From positions 171,685 to 235,684 of the forward strand of contig JAMWDI010000001.1 of the NCBI GenBank assembly GCA_023819375.1: a stretch of DNA of 64,000 bases, written 5' to 3'. Below, in pieces: positions 11,529 through 20,802 of the stretch; the stretch's first letter is position 1; every line of letters begins with the position of its first letter. The notes below the pieces were generated by a model. That model worked only from the letters and a program-made list of their open reading frames with translations, searched no databases and was not told the DNA's origin. The stretch comes from Candidatus Omnitrophota bacterium (GTDB lineage: Bacteria > Ratteibacteria > UBA8468 > B48-G9 > JAFGKM01). The position numbers and the translations under genes are program-made.

Positions 11529-11546
11529 TTTTTTTCCTTTTTTTAA

Positions 11547-12563
11547 TCAACACCACATTTTACAATATTTTTGCATTGATTTTATAACCTGCCCTATATT
11601 TTCAATTGGGGTTCCTGGATAAGCACCAAAAATAAGTAAAAGCCCCCCATTTTTGCTTCCGAGTTTTTTAATACAATTCTTTATATGTTTGTCGATATCT
11701 TCCAATTTTCCAAAAATTGTTATTTTCTGTCTATCTATATCAAGTGAAATTGTAATGATCCCTTTTGCAAACTTTTCCAAATTATCAAGACCATTCACAA
11801 GATCCTGCGGATTTAAAATTGTTACTCCTGTTTCAATTAAATCTGGAATAATGTCAACAATATATCCATCAGTATGTAAATAAACCTCTACATTTTTTCT
11901 TCTACATATTGTAAAAATTTCCTTATAAGATGGTTTTATTAATTCCCTCCATTTTACAGGATTTATTGGCAAAGAATTTTGATGTCCAAGATCATCACCA
12001 AAACTTATCACATCTGGTTCAAGTTCAACATACTTTTTTATAATTATTTTCCAATATTCAGTTAAAATCTCTATCAAGTTTTTTAGTCTCGGCTCATTTA
12101 AAGCAACATCTATCATAAAATTTTCAAATCCTCTCAAATATATGAGCCGAAGGTAAAAAAAGCCGTGATCAACACCAAGAAAAACAGTTCCTCCTTCTTT
12201 TTTTATTTTTTTCACATATTCTTTCAACTCATCCCAATTTTTATATTTTAAAGGGTCTGGAGGATTAAAATATTTTAAATTTTCCCAATCAGAAAGTGGA
12301 TGCTTAACAACTTGTCCATCAAGATAATCCCCAGGATAATGCCATAAACAACCCCATTCATCCTCTTTAAAATTTTCTTTTTCTCTTTCAGGTATTTTAC
12401 TTATTCCAATATTTACATCAACACATTCTTTTTTTAAATTTTCAAAATATTCTTCATTTTCATCCCATACTTTTCCATTTATACTTACTGTACATGGGAC
12501 AAAACCATTTCCTTCTCTTTTTATAATTTTTAAAAATACCTCCCTTTTTTCCCAATCTTTCAT
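11547..12563 (-). CDS. URO-D superfamily protein within the leu operon
   Basis: DVISFGDDLGHQNSLPINPVKWRELIKPSYKEI and LHTDGYIVDIIPDLIETGVTILNP are typical of URO-D-like methyltransferases. Confidence 0.8.
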   Translation of the reverse strand: MKDWEKREVFLKIIKREGNGFVPCTVSINGKVWDENEEYFENLKKECVDVNIGISKIPEREKENFKEDEWGCLWHYPGDYLDGQVVKHPLSDWENLKYFNPPDPLKYKNWDELKEYVKKIKKEGGTVFLGVDHGFFYLRLIYLRGFENFMIDVALNEPRLKNLIEILTEYWKIIIKKYVELEPDVISFGDDLGHQNSLPINPVKWRELIKPSYKEIFTICRRKNVEVYLHTDGYIVDIIPDLIETGVTILNPQDLVNGLDNLEKFAKGIITISLDIDRQKITIFGKLEDIDKHIKNCIKKLGSKNGGLLLIFGAYPGTPIENIGQVIKSMQKYCKMWC

Positions 12564-13819
12564 ATTACCTCCTCAGGATGACAGATTTTACCTTTAATTG
12601 CACTTGCAATTGCAACTTCTGGATTTGATAGATAAACATAACTTTCGGGATGACCCATCCTTCCTATAAAATTTCTATTTGTTGTTGCAATAGCAACCTC
12701 TCCTTTACTTAAAACTCCCATATGTCCTCCAAGGCATGGACCACAAGTTGGAGGACTAATGACACAACCTGCAGAAAGGAAGATTTCTATTAATCCTTCT
12801 TTTAATGCTTCTTGATAAATTTTCTGTGTAGCAGGTATAATTATACATCTTACTTCTGGATGAATTTTCTTTCCTTTCAATATTTTCGCAGTTTTCCTTA
12901 AATCACTTATTCTTCCATTTGTACAAGAACCTATTACAACCTGATCTATCTTTACATCTTTATATTCCCACACACTTTTTGAATTACTTGGCAAATGAGG
13001 AGAAGCAACTTGTGGATCAATTTTATCTACGTTTATTTCTATTATTTTTTCATAATCATTTTCACTATCAGTTTTCAAATCCAATTTTATTTCAAATTTT
13101 GCATCAATCTCTTTTAAATAATTTTCTGTAATTCTATCAAATTTTATTATTCCGTTTTTAGCACCACCTTCAATTGCCATATTACACATGGTAAATCTAT
13201 CATCCATAGGTAAATTTTCAATAACAGGACCTGTAAATTCCATACTTTTATAATTTGCACCATTCACTCCTATTTTTCCAATTGTATAAAGAATTAAGTC
13301 TTTTCCTCCAACAAATTCTTTTAATCTTCCATAATAATAAAATTTTATTGTCTCAGGAACTTTAAACCACAACTTCCCTGTTATCATAGCATACGCAACA
13401 TCGGTACTCCCAACCCCTGTAGAAAAACTACAAACTGCACCATAAGTACATGTATGACTATCTGCTCCTATAATCAGCTGTCCTGGCAATGTTAATCCTT
13501 CTTCAGGTAAAAGAACATGTTCTATTCCAGCCCTTCCAATTTCATAAAATCTTACTCCATACTTTTTTGAAAATTCTCTTAATTTTTTTACAAGTTCTGC
13601 ACTTTTAATATCTTTACAAGGGGTAAAATGATCAGGGACAAGTACAATTTTTTTTGGGTCAAACACCTTTTTTGCCCCAATTTTTTCAAATTCTTCAATA
13701 GCAAGAGGACCTGTTATATCATTTGCTAAAATTAAATCTACATTACATTCAATAAAATCACCTGGTAAAACTTCCTTTTTATCAGAATGGAAAGCAAGAA
13801 TTTTCTGCGAAATTGTCAT
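12560..13819 (-). CDS. leuC: 3-isopropylmalate dehydratase large subunit (aconitase family)
   Basis: IIGADSHTCTYGAVCSFSTGVGSTDVA, VIGSCTNGRISDLR, SAGCVISPPTCGPCLGGHMGVL. Confidence 0.94.
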   Translation of the reverse strand: MTISQKILAFHSDKKEVLPGDFIECNVDLILANDITGPLAIEEFEKIGAKKVFDPKKIVLVPDHFTPCKDIKSAELVKKLREFSKKYGVRFYEIGRAGIEHVLLPEEGLTLPGQLIIGADSHTCTYGAVCSFSTGVGSTDVAYAMITGKLWFKVPETIKFYYYGRLKEFVGGKDLILYTIGKIGVNGANYKSMEFTGPVIENLPMDDRFTMCNMAIEGGAKNGIIKFDRITENYLKEIDAKFEIKLDLKTDSENDYEKIIEINVDKIDPQVASPHLPSNSKSVWEYKDVKIDQVVIGSCTNGRISDLRKTAKILKGKKIHPEVRCIIIPATQKIYQEALKEGLIEIFLSAGCVISPPTCGPCLGGHMGVLSKGEVAIATTNRNFIGRMGHPESYVYLSNPEVAIASAIKGKICHPEEVI

Positions 13820-13820
13820 T

Positions 13821-15350
13821 TTAAGTCCCTTTTATTTTTTTCTTTTCTATATTACTCCTTAAGAGATAAAAATTTATTGCATTCAAGTAGGCTTTTCCAC
13901 TTGCTTCAATAATATCTGTGCTCACTCCCTTACCATAAACCCTCTCCCCATCTATTTCAATACAAACTGTTACTTCTCCCTGTGCATCTTTTCCCCCTGT
14001 GATTGCTGTAATTTTATACTCTTTTAAAATAGGGGAAAGTTTAGTTATCCTATCAATTGCTTTATAAAGAGCATCAACTGGGCCATCTCCTCTTGAAGCA
14101 TCTTCAATAATTTTATTACCTTTTTTTAATCTAACAGTCGCAGAAGGAATTGTTGAAGAACCAGAAATTATATGAAAATATTCAAGTGTATAAACTGGAT
14201 TAACAGAAATTATTTCTTCTTCTGCAAGTGCTATTAAATCAACATCGTGAATTTCTTTTTTCTTTTCTGCAAGATTTTTAAATTTTTCAAAAAATTTCTC
14301 AAATTTATCTTCTTCAAACTCAAAGCCAAGTATTTTTAATCTTTCTCTTAAGGCATGTCTTCCTGAATGTTTGCCAAGAACAAGTTCACTTTTTGGAATT
14401 CCTATCATTTTAGGATCTATAATTTCATAAGTTAATCTATGTTTAAGAATACCATCTTGATGAATACCTGACTCGTGTTTAAAGGCATTTGCTCCAACTA
14501 TTGCTTTATTTGGTTGAACAGGAATACCTGTTAAAGTTGAAACGAGTCTACTTGTTTTAAAAATTTCTTCTGTTTTAATATTTGTTTCAACCTTATAATA
14601 ATCTTTTCTAACAACCAGATTCATAACAACTTCTTCAAGGGCAGCATTTCCTGCTCTTTCTCCTAATCCATTTATTGTGCATTCAACCTGTCTTGCTCCA
14701 TTTAAGATGGCGCTTAAAGAATTACTAACAGCAAGTCCAAGATCATTATGACAATGTACACTTATAATTATTTCTTTTGGTAAATTTTCTCTTAAAAATT
14801 TAATCAATTTCCCAAATTCTTCTGGAATTGCATAACCCACTGTATCTGGAATATTTATAGTTTTTGCTCCTTCTTCTGCTACTGCTTTACAAACTTCCAA
14901 AAGAAAATCTGGTTCTGTTCTTGAAGCATCCTCAGGAGAAAATTCTATATCTTCTATAAATTTTTTTGCATATCTAACTTTTTCTCTTGCTATTTTAAGT
15001 ATTTCTTCTTTTGCTTTTTTCAATTTATATTTTCTATGAATCTCACTTGTTGCGAGAAAAAGATGCAATCTTGGTTTTTGGGCAGTTTCAAGTGCTTTGA
15101 GAGCAGAATTTATGTCTTCATCTTTACATCTTGCGAGAGCACAGACAACACAGTTTTTTACATTTTCTCCTATAATTCTCACTGCTTTTGCATCATCTGG
15201 GCTTGAAATTGGAAAACCTGCTTCAATTATATCTACACCAAGTTTTTCAAGTTGTAAAGCAATCTTAAGTTTTTCATCACTTGTTAAACTTGCTCCTGGT
15301 GATTGTTCTCCATCCCTTAATGTTGTATCAAAAATTAAAACTCTTTCCAT
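13821..15350 (-). CDS. leuA: 2-isopropylmalate synthase
   Basis: ERVLIFDTTLRDGEQSPGASLTSDEK, HCHNDLGLAVSNSL, INGLGERAGNAALEEVVM, C-terminal regulatory domain; start moved from the annotated ORF start (15527) to Met60. Confidence 0.95.
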   Translation of the reverse strand: MERVLIFDTTLRDGEQSPGASLTSDEKLKIALQLEKLGVDIIEAGFPISSPDDAKAVRIIGENVKNCVVCALARCKDEDINSALKALETAQKPRLHLFLATSEIHRKYKLKKAKEEILKIAREKVRYAKKFIEDIEFSPEDASRTEPDFLLEVCKAVAEEGAKTINIPDTVGYAIPEEFGKLIKFLRENLPKEIIISVHCHNDLGLAVSNSLSAILNGARQVECTINGLGERAGNAALEEVVMNLVVRKDYYKVETNIKTEEIFKTSRLVSTLTGIPVQPNKAIVGANAFKHESGIHQDGILKHRLTYEIIDPKMIGIPKSELVLGKHSGRHALRERLKILGFEFEEDKFEKFFEKFKNLAEKKKEIHDVDLIALAEEEIISVNPVYTLEYFHIISGSSTIPSATVRLKKGNKIIEDASRGDGPVDALYKAIDRITKLSPILKEYKITAITGGKDAQGEVTVCIEIDGERVYGKGVSTDIIEASGKAYLNAINFYLLRSNIEKKKIKGT

Positions 15351-15391
15351 ATTCCCCTTTTTTCTTTTTTCCTTAAATAATACCATAAAAT

Positions 15392-15419
15392 TTGACATAG
15401 ATAAAGAAAAATGTATAAA
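15392..15419 (+). promoter_or_regulatory. Putative sigma-70-type promoter for the lipoprotein gene
   Basis: TTGACA (15392-15397), 16 nt spacer, TATAAA (15414-15419), about 31 nt before the ATG. Confidence 0.5.
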
Positions 15420-15450
15420 ATCTTTTAAAAAGTATTGAAATATTGAAAAA

Positions 15451-16056
15451 ATGAAAAAACTATTAATCATTTCAATTTCGTTAATCATAATTTTTTCTGG
15501 ATGTTTTAAAAAAAGAGAAATAACCAATCTACCATTGAGTCCACAAGAAATAGAAGAAGCAATAAATTATGGAAGAACAAAAGCAAATTTAACATTTACT
15601 GAATTTACTGAGAAATGGACAATAGATTATGGATATGAACAAGGCAAAGGAAAAGTTACTTTAATCACACCATTTTTAAGGATAGCCTTACTATCAAAAA
15701 ATGCAACTGAAAAAAGACAAAAAATTGATATGAAAGTCATAAATCTTGCTTTGAAAGACATTGCAGATAAAATTGTTTTTAAAGTGACTTTATATGGAGA
15801 TTATCCAACTTTTGGGAGAACAGCGAAGTTTTATTTAGAATATAATAATAAGAAAATCCAACCTCTTTCTGCCTTTATGTCTCCTTATTCACAATTTGCA
15901 AGAGATTATACACATATTTCAGAAGGAGAAGTAAAATTTTCTAATCAGGGAATACCCAAAACTGCAAAGGTTAAACTTTTTGTTGTGTTTATTCCTTATG
16001 AAAAGGAGAAAGAAACTACTTGTTCTTTTGAATTTGATCTGAGTAAATATAAATAA
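15451..16056 (+). CDS. Putative lipoprotein, unknown function
   Basis: N-terminal MKKLLIISISLIIIFSGCFKK signal with lipobox-like FSGC; no recognised domain. Confidence 0.65.
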   Translation: MKKLLIISISLIIIFSGCFKKREITNLPLSPQEIEEAINYGRTKANLTFTEFTEKWTIDYGYEQGKGKVTLITPFLRIALLSKNATEKRQKIDMKVINLALKDIADKIVFKVTLYGDYPTFGRTAKFYLEYNNKKIQPLSAFMSPYSQFARDYTHISEGEVKFSNQGIPKTAKVKLFVVFIPYEKEKETTCSFEFDLSKYK

Positions 16057-16795
16057 TAATAAACCTTATTAACCAGAAAGAAAAAGCACCGATTAAAAAA
16101 CCTCCTATTACATCAAATGGGAAATGAACACCAATATAACATCTTGAAAATCCAGAAAATATGCTGAATAACAAAAATAAAATCTTCCATTTTGGCAAAA
16201 TCCATGAAAGAAATAATGCTCCTGTAAAAACAACTTGAGCATGTCCAGAAGGAAAGGAATATTTAGTTATTGGTTTCTCCAGTACATTTATGCTTTTTTC
16301 ATCAAAATATATAAAGGGTCTTGGAAAAGAAATTACTATTTTCAAAATATGAACAATAATTTCACCAAGAAAAAGAGAAAGTATAAAAATTAAAAATAAC
16401 TTTTTAAGTTCATTTCTTTTTTTAAAGTAAATTATACTTCCAACGAGAGGAATAAGAATATATTCTTTACCAAAAGAAGAGAGAAATATAAAGACAGCAT
16501 CTAAAATTTTGCTTTTTTTAGCAAATTTATTTATGAATAAAAAAAGGACTTCATTCCATTTTTTAATTTTTTCTTTAAAACTATTAGAACCAGATTTTAC
16601 CGAAATTTGATAATTTTCAAATTTTTCTTTATTTATTTCAGCATATAGACAAAAATTATGAAAAGCAAAATTTTCAAAGATTTTTTTATCATTTAAAAAC
16701 ACCTCTGAATATAAGGAATGAAATTTTATAGCAAAGATAAATAATAAAATTTGAATCTTAAATAGACCTAACACAAAATATTTTTTAAAGTTCAT
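16016..16795 (-). CDS. PAP2-family membrane phosphatase
   Basis: RPFIYFDEK, SFPSGHAQVVFTGALFLSW, SRCYIGVHFPFDVIGG match the PAP2 signature; several TM segments. Confidence 0.88.
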   Translation of the reverse strand: MNFKKYFVLGLFKIQILLFIFAIKFHSLYSEVFLNDKKIFENFAFHNFCLYAEINKEKFENYQISVKSGSNSFKEKIKKWNEVLFLFINKFAKKSKILDAVFIFLSSFGKEYILIPLVGSIIYFKKRNELKKLFLIFILSLFLGEIIVHILKIVISFPRPFIYFDEKSINVLEKPITKYSFPSGHAQVVFTGALFLSWILPKWKILFLLFSIFSGFSRCYIGVHFPFDVIGGFLIGAFSFWLIRFIIIYIYSDQIQKNK

Positions 16796-16861
16796 AACTT
16801 ATTATCAGTATTGATTATATCAAAAACAATTTCAGAAGACAAAATTTCCATCTTAAAGAAA

Positions 16862-17551
16862 TTACAATTTTTCCACGAAAACTTTTATTTCCCTGCCTTT
16901 TAATTCTATAATACTTATATTTTCAGCATAACAACCAGAATGAAAAATATAGACATTATCTACTTTCAATGGTTCTTTCATTAAAATATGACTATGTCCA
17001 CCGAGAATAAGAGAAAATTTTTTCAATTTTTTAGCAAGTTTTATATCTTCCTCAATCCCCATATGTGTTAAAAATATGATCAGGTTACTTTTTTCATAAA
17101 ACTTTTCAGCCAATTTTTCTCCGCAAAAAATAGGATTTAAAAAATAAAGTGGAGAAATTTTTTTCCATATCTCTTTTACAACAGGAACTGTTAAACCAAT
17201 TAAAGTGATGTTAAAATCCTCAATTTTCAAATCTAAATAAGGCAAAATTTTACTCAATTTTTTTGTATAGAAAAGATTTGCTGAAAGGTGAGGGAAAGAA
17301 GAATTTTTTAATTTAAATTTAAAGAAAAAGGGAATAGGATGAAATTCTCTGTTACCAACTGCTCCTGCCGTATAACCAATCTGACTCATTAGAAAAAGTG
17401 TTTTTTCATAAAATCTCAAATCAAAATTACCGGCACAGATAGCATCACCTGAATCTAACAAAATTGCACCTTTCTCTTTATATTTGTAAATCTTTTTTGC
17501 TTTCTTATATGTAAGTTTACCATGAAAATCAGATGTATGAATTATAAGCAT
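16862..17551 (-). CDS. Metallophosphoesterase / 5'-nucleotidase-like protein
   Basis: LIIHTSDFHGKL, LLDSGDAICAG, GAVGNREF, FLTHMGIEEDIKLAK, LILGGHSHILM. Confidence 0.85.
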   Translation of the reverse strand: MLIIHTSDFHGKLTYKKAKKIYKYKEKGAILLDSGDAICAGNFDLRFYEKTLFLMSQIGYTAGAVGNREFHPIPFFFKFKLKNSSFPHLSANLFYTKKLSKILPYLDLKIEDFNITLIGLTVPVVKEIWKKISPLYFLNPIFCGEKLAEKFYEKSNLIIFLTHMGIEEDIKLAKKLKKFSLILGGHSHILMKEPLKVDNVYIFHSGCYAENISIIELKGREIKVFVEKL

Positions 17552-17558
17552 TTTTCTT

Positions 17559-17885
17559 TCAAATAAATTTAAGCATTTTTAAAATGTTATACAAAATATG
17601 TGGAAACAAAATTACAAAAAAAGTTATTTTAAGATTAATCCTTAAAATGAACTTATCTAAAAGGAAGAAGAAAAAAGATATTAAAAAAGTTGAAAAATCA
17701 AGAAATAAAGGTTCTGGTTTGCCAGGATAGAGATTAAATTTTCTCAAAAGAAATCCGATAAGAAAACAAAGAGAACTTAAAAGATAAAGATAAGAATACT
17801 CAAATTTTTTGAAGATAAAGATAATACCCAGATATATAAAAATCCATTTTAGAAGAATAATTAAATTTTCCATCCCATATTTCAA
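17559..17885 (-). CDS. Small multi-TM hypothetical membrane protein
   Basis: 108 aa hydrophobic ORF abutting its neighbours on the same strand; no recognised family. Confidence 0.5.
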   Translation of the reverse strand: MKYGMENLIILLKWIFIYLGIIFIFKKFEYSYLYLLSSLCFLIGFLLRKFNLYPGKPEPLFLDFSTFLISFFFFLLDKFILRINLKITFFVILFPHILYNILKMLKFI

Positions 17886-18775
17886 AAATGGGAAAATCCT
17901 CTATCTTTAATTTCCATAATTTTATCTTTGTAAACACCAATATATTTTTTCTCCTTTATAATTTCTCCAATTCGTGTAATTTTCAAATTTCCTATTTTTT
18001 CAGGGATTTTTTCTTTTTTATCTGCAGTAAATAAAATTTCATAATCCTCACCATCATTTAAGGCATGTTCTATTGCTTCAATTTCACTTTTACTTATTTT
18101 TTTTGCATCAGAAGAAACAGGTAATTTTTCCAAATAAATCCTAAATCCAACATTATTATTTTCTACAAGTTTGATTAAATCGGATGAAAGTCCATCAGAT
18201 ATATCAATCATACTTGTAATTTCATATTTTTTAATCAATCTTCTTATCTCAAATAGAGGTGGTTTAAGATTATATATTTTTCTAATTTGCGAAGCACCAA
18301 GAAATCCAGTCACATAGATAAAATCACCAACTTTAGCACCACTTCTTGTTTTCAAGTATTTTTTTTCAACAATACCAATCATAAAAATATCAACAAATGA
18401 TACTTCCGATTTTGTCAAATTCCCACCTATAATTTCAAATTTATATTTTTTGCTCATCTCTTTAATTCCTTTTGTTAAATCTTCAATAATTTTAAAGTTT
18501 GGTTCTGAAAGACCAAGAGAAACCAAGGCAAATTTAGGTTTTCCTCCCATTGCAGTTATATCACTTAAATTTACACATATGGCTTTTTTGCCTATTTGAT
18601 ACCAATTATATTTTTTTCTCTCAAAATGAACATTTTCAACAAGACAATCAGTTGTCAAAATGAAATAATAATTTTTTGAATACTCAATTACTGCACAATC
18701 ATCTCCTATTCCAAGTATTGCTTCTTTTTTTTTGAAATTTCGTTTCAAAAAATCAACTATTTCTTTTTCATTCAT
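17882..18775 (-). CDS. thiL: Thiamine-monophosphate kinase
   Basis: IGDDCAVIEY, TTDCLVENVHFERK, VNLSDITAMGGKPKFALVSLGL, MIDISDGLSSDL, GEDYEILFT. Confidence 0.94.
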   Translation of the reverse strand: MNEKEIVDFLKRNFKKKEAILGIGDDCAVIEYSKNYYFILTTDCLVENVHFERKKYNWYQIGKKAICVNLSDITAMGGKPKFALVSLGLSEPNFKIIEDLTKGIKEMSKKYKFEIIGGNLTKSEVSFVDIFMIGIVEKKYLKTRSGAKVGDFIYVTGFLGASQIRKIYNLKPPLFEIRRLIKKYEITSMIDISDGLSSDLIKLVENNNVGFRIYLEKLPVSSDAKKISKSEIEAIEHALNDGEDYEILFTADKKEKIPEKIGNLKITRIGEIIKEKKYIGVYKDKIMEIKDRGFSHF

Positions 18776-20106
18776 TTTTCCATATAATTCTCAATTACTT
18801 CATAAAGAATTCCAATTTCATCAGCAATATCTAAAATAGTTATTCTTTCTCTTATAAATCTTGAAAGTTCAAGAGTATCATAAATAAGATTTTTGTTATC
18901 ACAGATTTGTTTTAAATGATAAGGACATCTTGCGTTTTCTAAAATTTTCTTGATTTTTTCAGAAGAATTTACAATAGAAAAACAATCCTTTTTAATTTTT
19001 TCCCAATTTTCAGGTAATTTCCTTTTTATTTCCTTCAAAAGTTTTAACTTATTTTTAAATATCTTTTCTAAATGTTCTTTACTTAGAAAAAATAAATTAA
19101 CCAATTTTTCCAGTTTCTTATCATAATCAATTTTTCTTTCCAATAATCTTTTTTCTATATCAAACCTTTCAATTTTTCTCAATTTTTCATAAATTAAAGA
19201 ACTAAAAAAAACCCCTGTCCCTACTTGTAATCCATGATAATCAAAGGGTTCCATTTTCTTTTGGGACGTATACATATCAAGAAAATGAGAAATTAAATGT
19301 TCACCACCAGAAGCAGGAGACGAAGAACCTGCTATTATCATTGAAATTCCACCAAAATTGAGTCCTTCCATTAAGTTCTGTATAGTTTTAACATCCCTTT
19401 TCAAAATTTTTTCGCCTTTATTTATATATTTTTTCTCTGCTTTATTTACAATTTTTAATGGTAAGGAGCAGTAATTTTCATTAGTTAGTATTGAAGATAT
19501 TTTCCAATCAGCATTTGCAAATCCTTTTGCAAGCGAATCAGCAAATCCAGATTTTATAAGTTCAATAGGTGCCTGTGATATTACCATTTTATCTATATAA
19601 ACATATTCAGGTGGTTTCACTGGAACTGTAATTTTAATTCCATCTTTAATATAAGCAGATACAGGAGAAGTGTAACCATTCATTGATGGAGCAGTTGGAA
19701 AAGAAATTACAGGAATTTTTTCAATATATCCTGCCAGTTTCCCAAGATCTGTAATGGTTCCACTTCCAACAGTTAAAATTAAATTTTTTCCGTCAAGATT
19801 TTTGTAAATTTCTTCAAGATATTCATATCTTGCAGTTACTCTATTTTCATTTTTTGGTGTTAAAACGCAAGAAGTTGTTATAAAATCTCTTAATTCTCTT
19901 TTTATCTTTTCCCCATATATTTCCCAGATTATATTATCGCATAAAAGAAGTACTTTCTTTTTATCATTTTTAAATTTTTTTCTGATAAAACTTCCTATTT
20001 CTTCTAAATTTCCATATTCAATACCTTTAATATCTATTCTATGGACTCTTCCACAATCTTCACATTTAAATTTTTTCCCCAGTATATTTTCTATTTCAAA
20101 AACCAT
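18772..20106 (-). CDS. sn-glycerol-1-phosphate dehydrogenase (AraM/EgsA family)
   Basis: VGSGTITDLGKLAGY, FPTAPSMNGYTSPVS, GFADSLAKGFANADWKIS, ASGGEHLISHFLDM, HGLQVGTG. Confidence 0.87.
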   Translation of the reverse strand: MVFEIENILGKKFKCEDCGRVHRIDIKGIEYGNLEEIGSFIRKKFKNDKKKVLLLCDNIIWEIYGEKIKRELRDFITTSCVLTPKNENRVTARYEYLEEIYKNLDGKNLILTVGSGTITDLGKLAGYIEKIPVISFPTAPSMNGYTSPVSAYIKDGIKITVPVKPPEYVYIDKMVISQAPIELIKSGFADSLAKGFANADWKISSILTNENYCSLPLKIVNKAEKKYINKGEKILKRDVKTIQNLMEGLNFGGISMIIAGSSSPASGGEHLISHFLDMYTSQKKMEPFDYHGLQVGTGVFFSSLIYEKLRKIERFDIEKRLLERKIDYDKKLEKLVNLFFLSKEHLEKIFKNKLKLLKEIKRKLPENWEKIKKDCFSIVNSSEKIKKILENARCPYHLKQICDNKNLIYDTLELSRFIRERITILDIADEIGILYEVIENYMEK

Positions 20107-20802
20107 TTATTTTAATTTCTTAAGAATTTTATAAAATTCTTGAGCATTTGAAAGCATATTATGGTTATTATTAAAATAAACAAAAATCCTTTCAGGTTTT
20201 AAAAGTTTAATTTTTGCCACAATTTCTTCAAACTCTTCTTTTGTATAATTATGTGAATACCAACCTGTTCTGCCATGAAATCTCAAATAAATTGTTTCAT
20301 TTGTTTTAACTATAAAGGATCTTATTTCAGGACTATCAACACTAACAAAAACAAGACCAATTTTTTCAATTTTTTTAACCCATTCTTCTGAAAACCAACT
20401 TTTATGTCTAAATTCAATAGCAAACCTTTCTTTATCCTTTAAATCTGAAAAAAAATCTCCAACTCTATCAAAAAATTCTGTTGAGAAAGAAGGAGGCATC
20501 TGGAATAAATAAAAAACTATTTTTTCCTTAAGAGGAGAAAATAAGTTTTCAAAATCTTTCCAGACATCTTTACTTTCTCCACTTAATTTAAATAGATGTG
20601 TTATTTTTCTATGAACTTTTATTGAAAAACATATATTTTCTGATTTATTTGCCCAGCCTTTTATTTGGTTTGGATAAGGAAATCTATAAAAAGAAGAGTT
20701 TAATTCAACTGAATTTAATTTTGAATTTTCAACATACCATTCAAAACTTCTTCCTTCATTCCAACTGTAAAGCCATCCACTTGTTCCAACATAAATTTTC
20801 AT
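20107..20802 (-). CDS. DUF72 (YecE-like) family protein
   Basis: IYVGTSGWLYSWNEG, NSVELNSSFYRFP, FSIKVHRKITH, FAIEFRHKSWF, YLRFHGR, YFNNNHN. Confidence 0.92.
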   Translation of the reverse strand: MKIYVGTSGWLYSWNEGRSFEWYVENSKLNSVELNSSFYRFPYPNQIKGWANKSENICFSIKVHRKITHLFKLSGESKDVWKDFENLFSPLKEKIVFYLFQMPPSFSTEFFDRVGDFFSDLKDKERFAIEFRHKSWFSEEWVKKIEKIGLVFVSVDSPEIRSFIVKTNETIYLRFHGRTGWYSHNYTKEEFEEIVAKIKLLKPERIFVYFNNNHNMLSNAQEFYKILKKLK

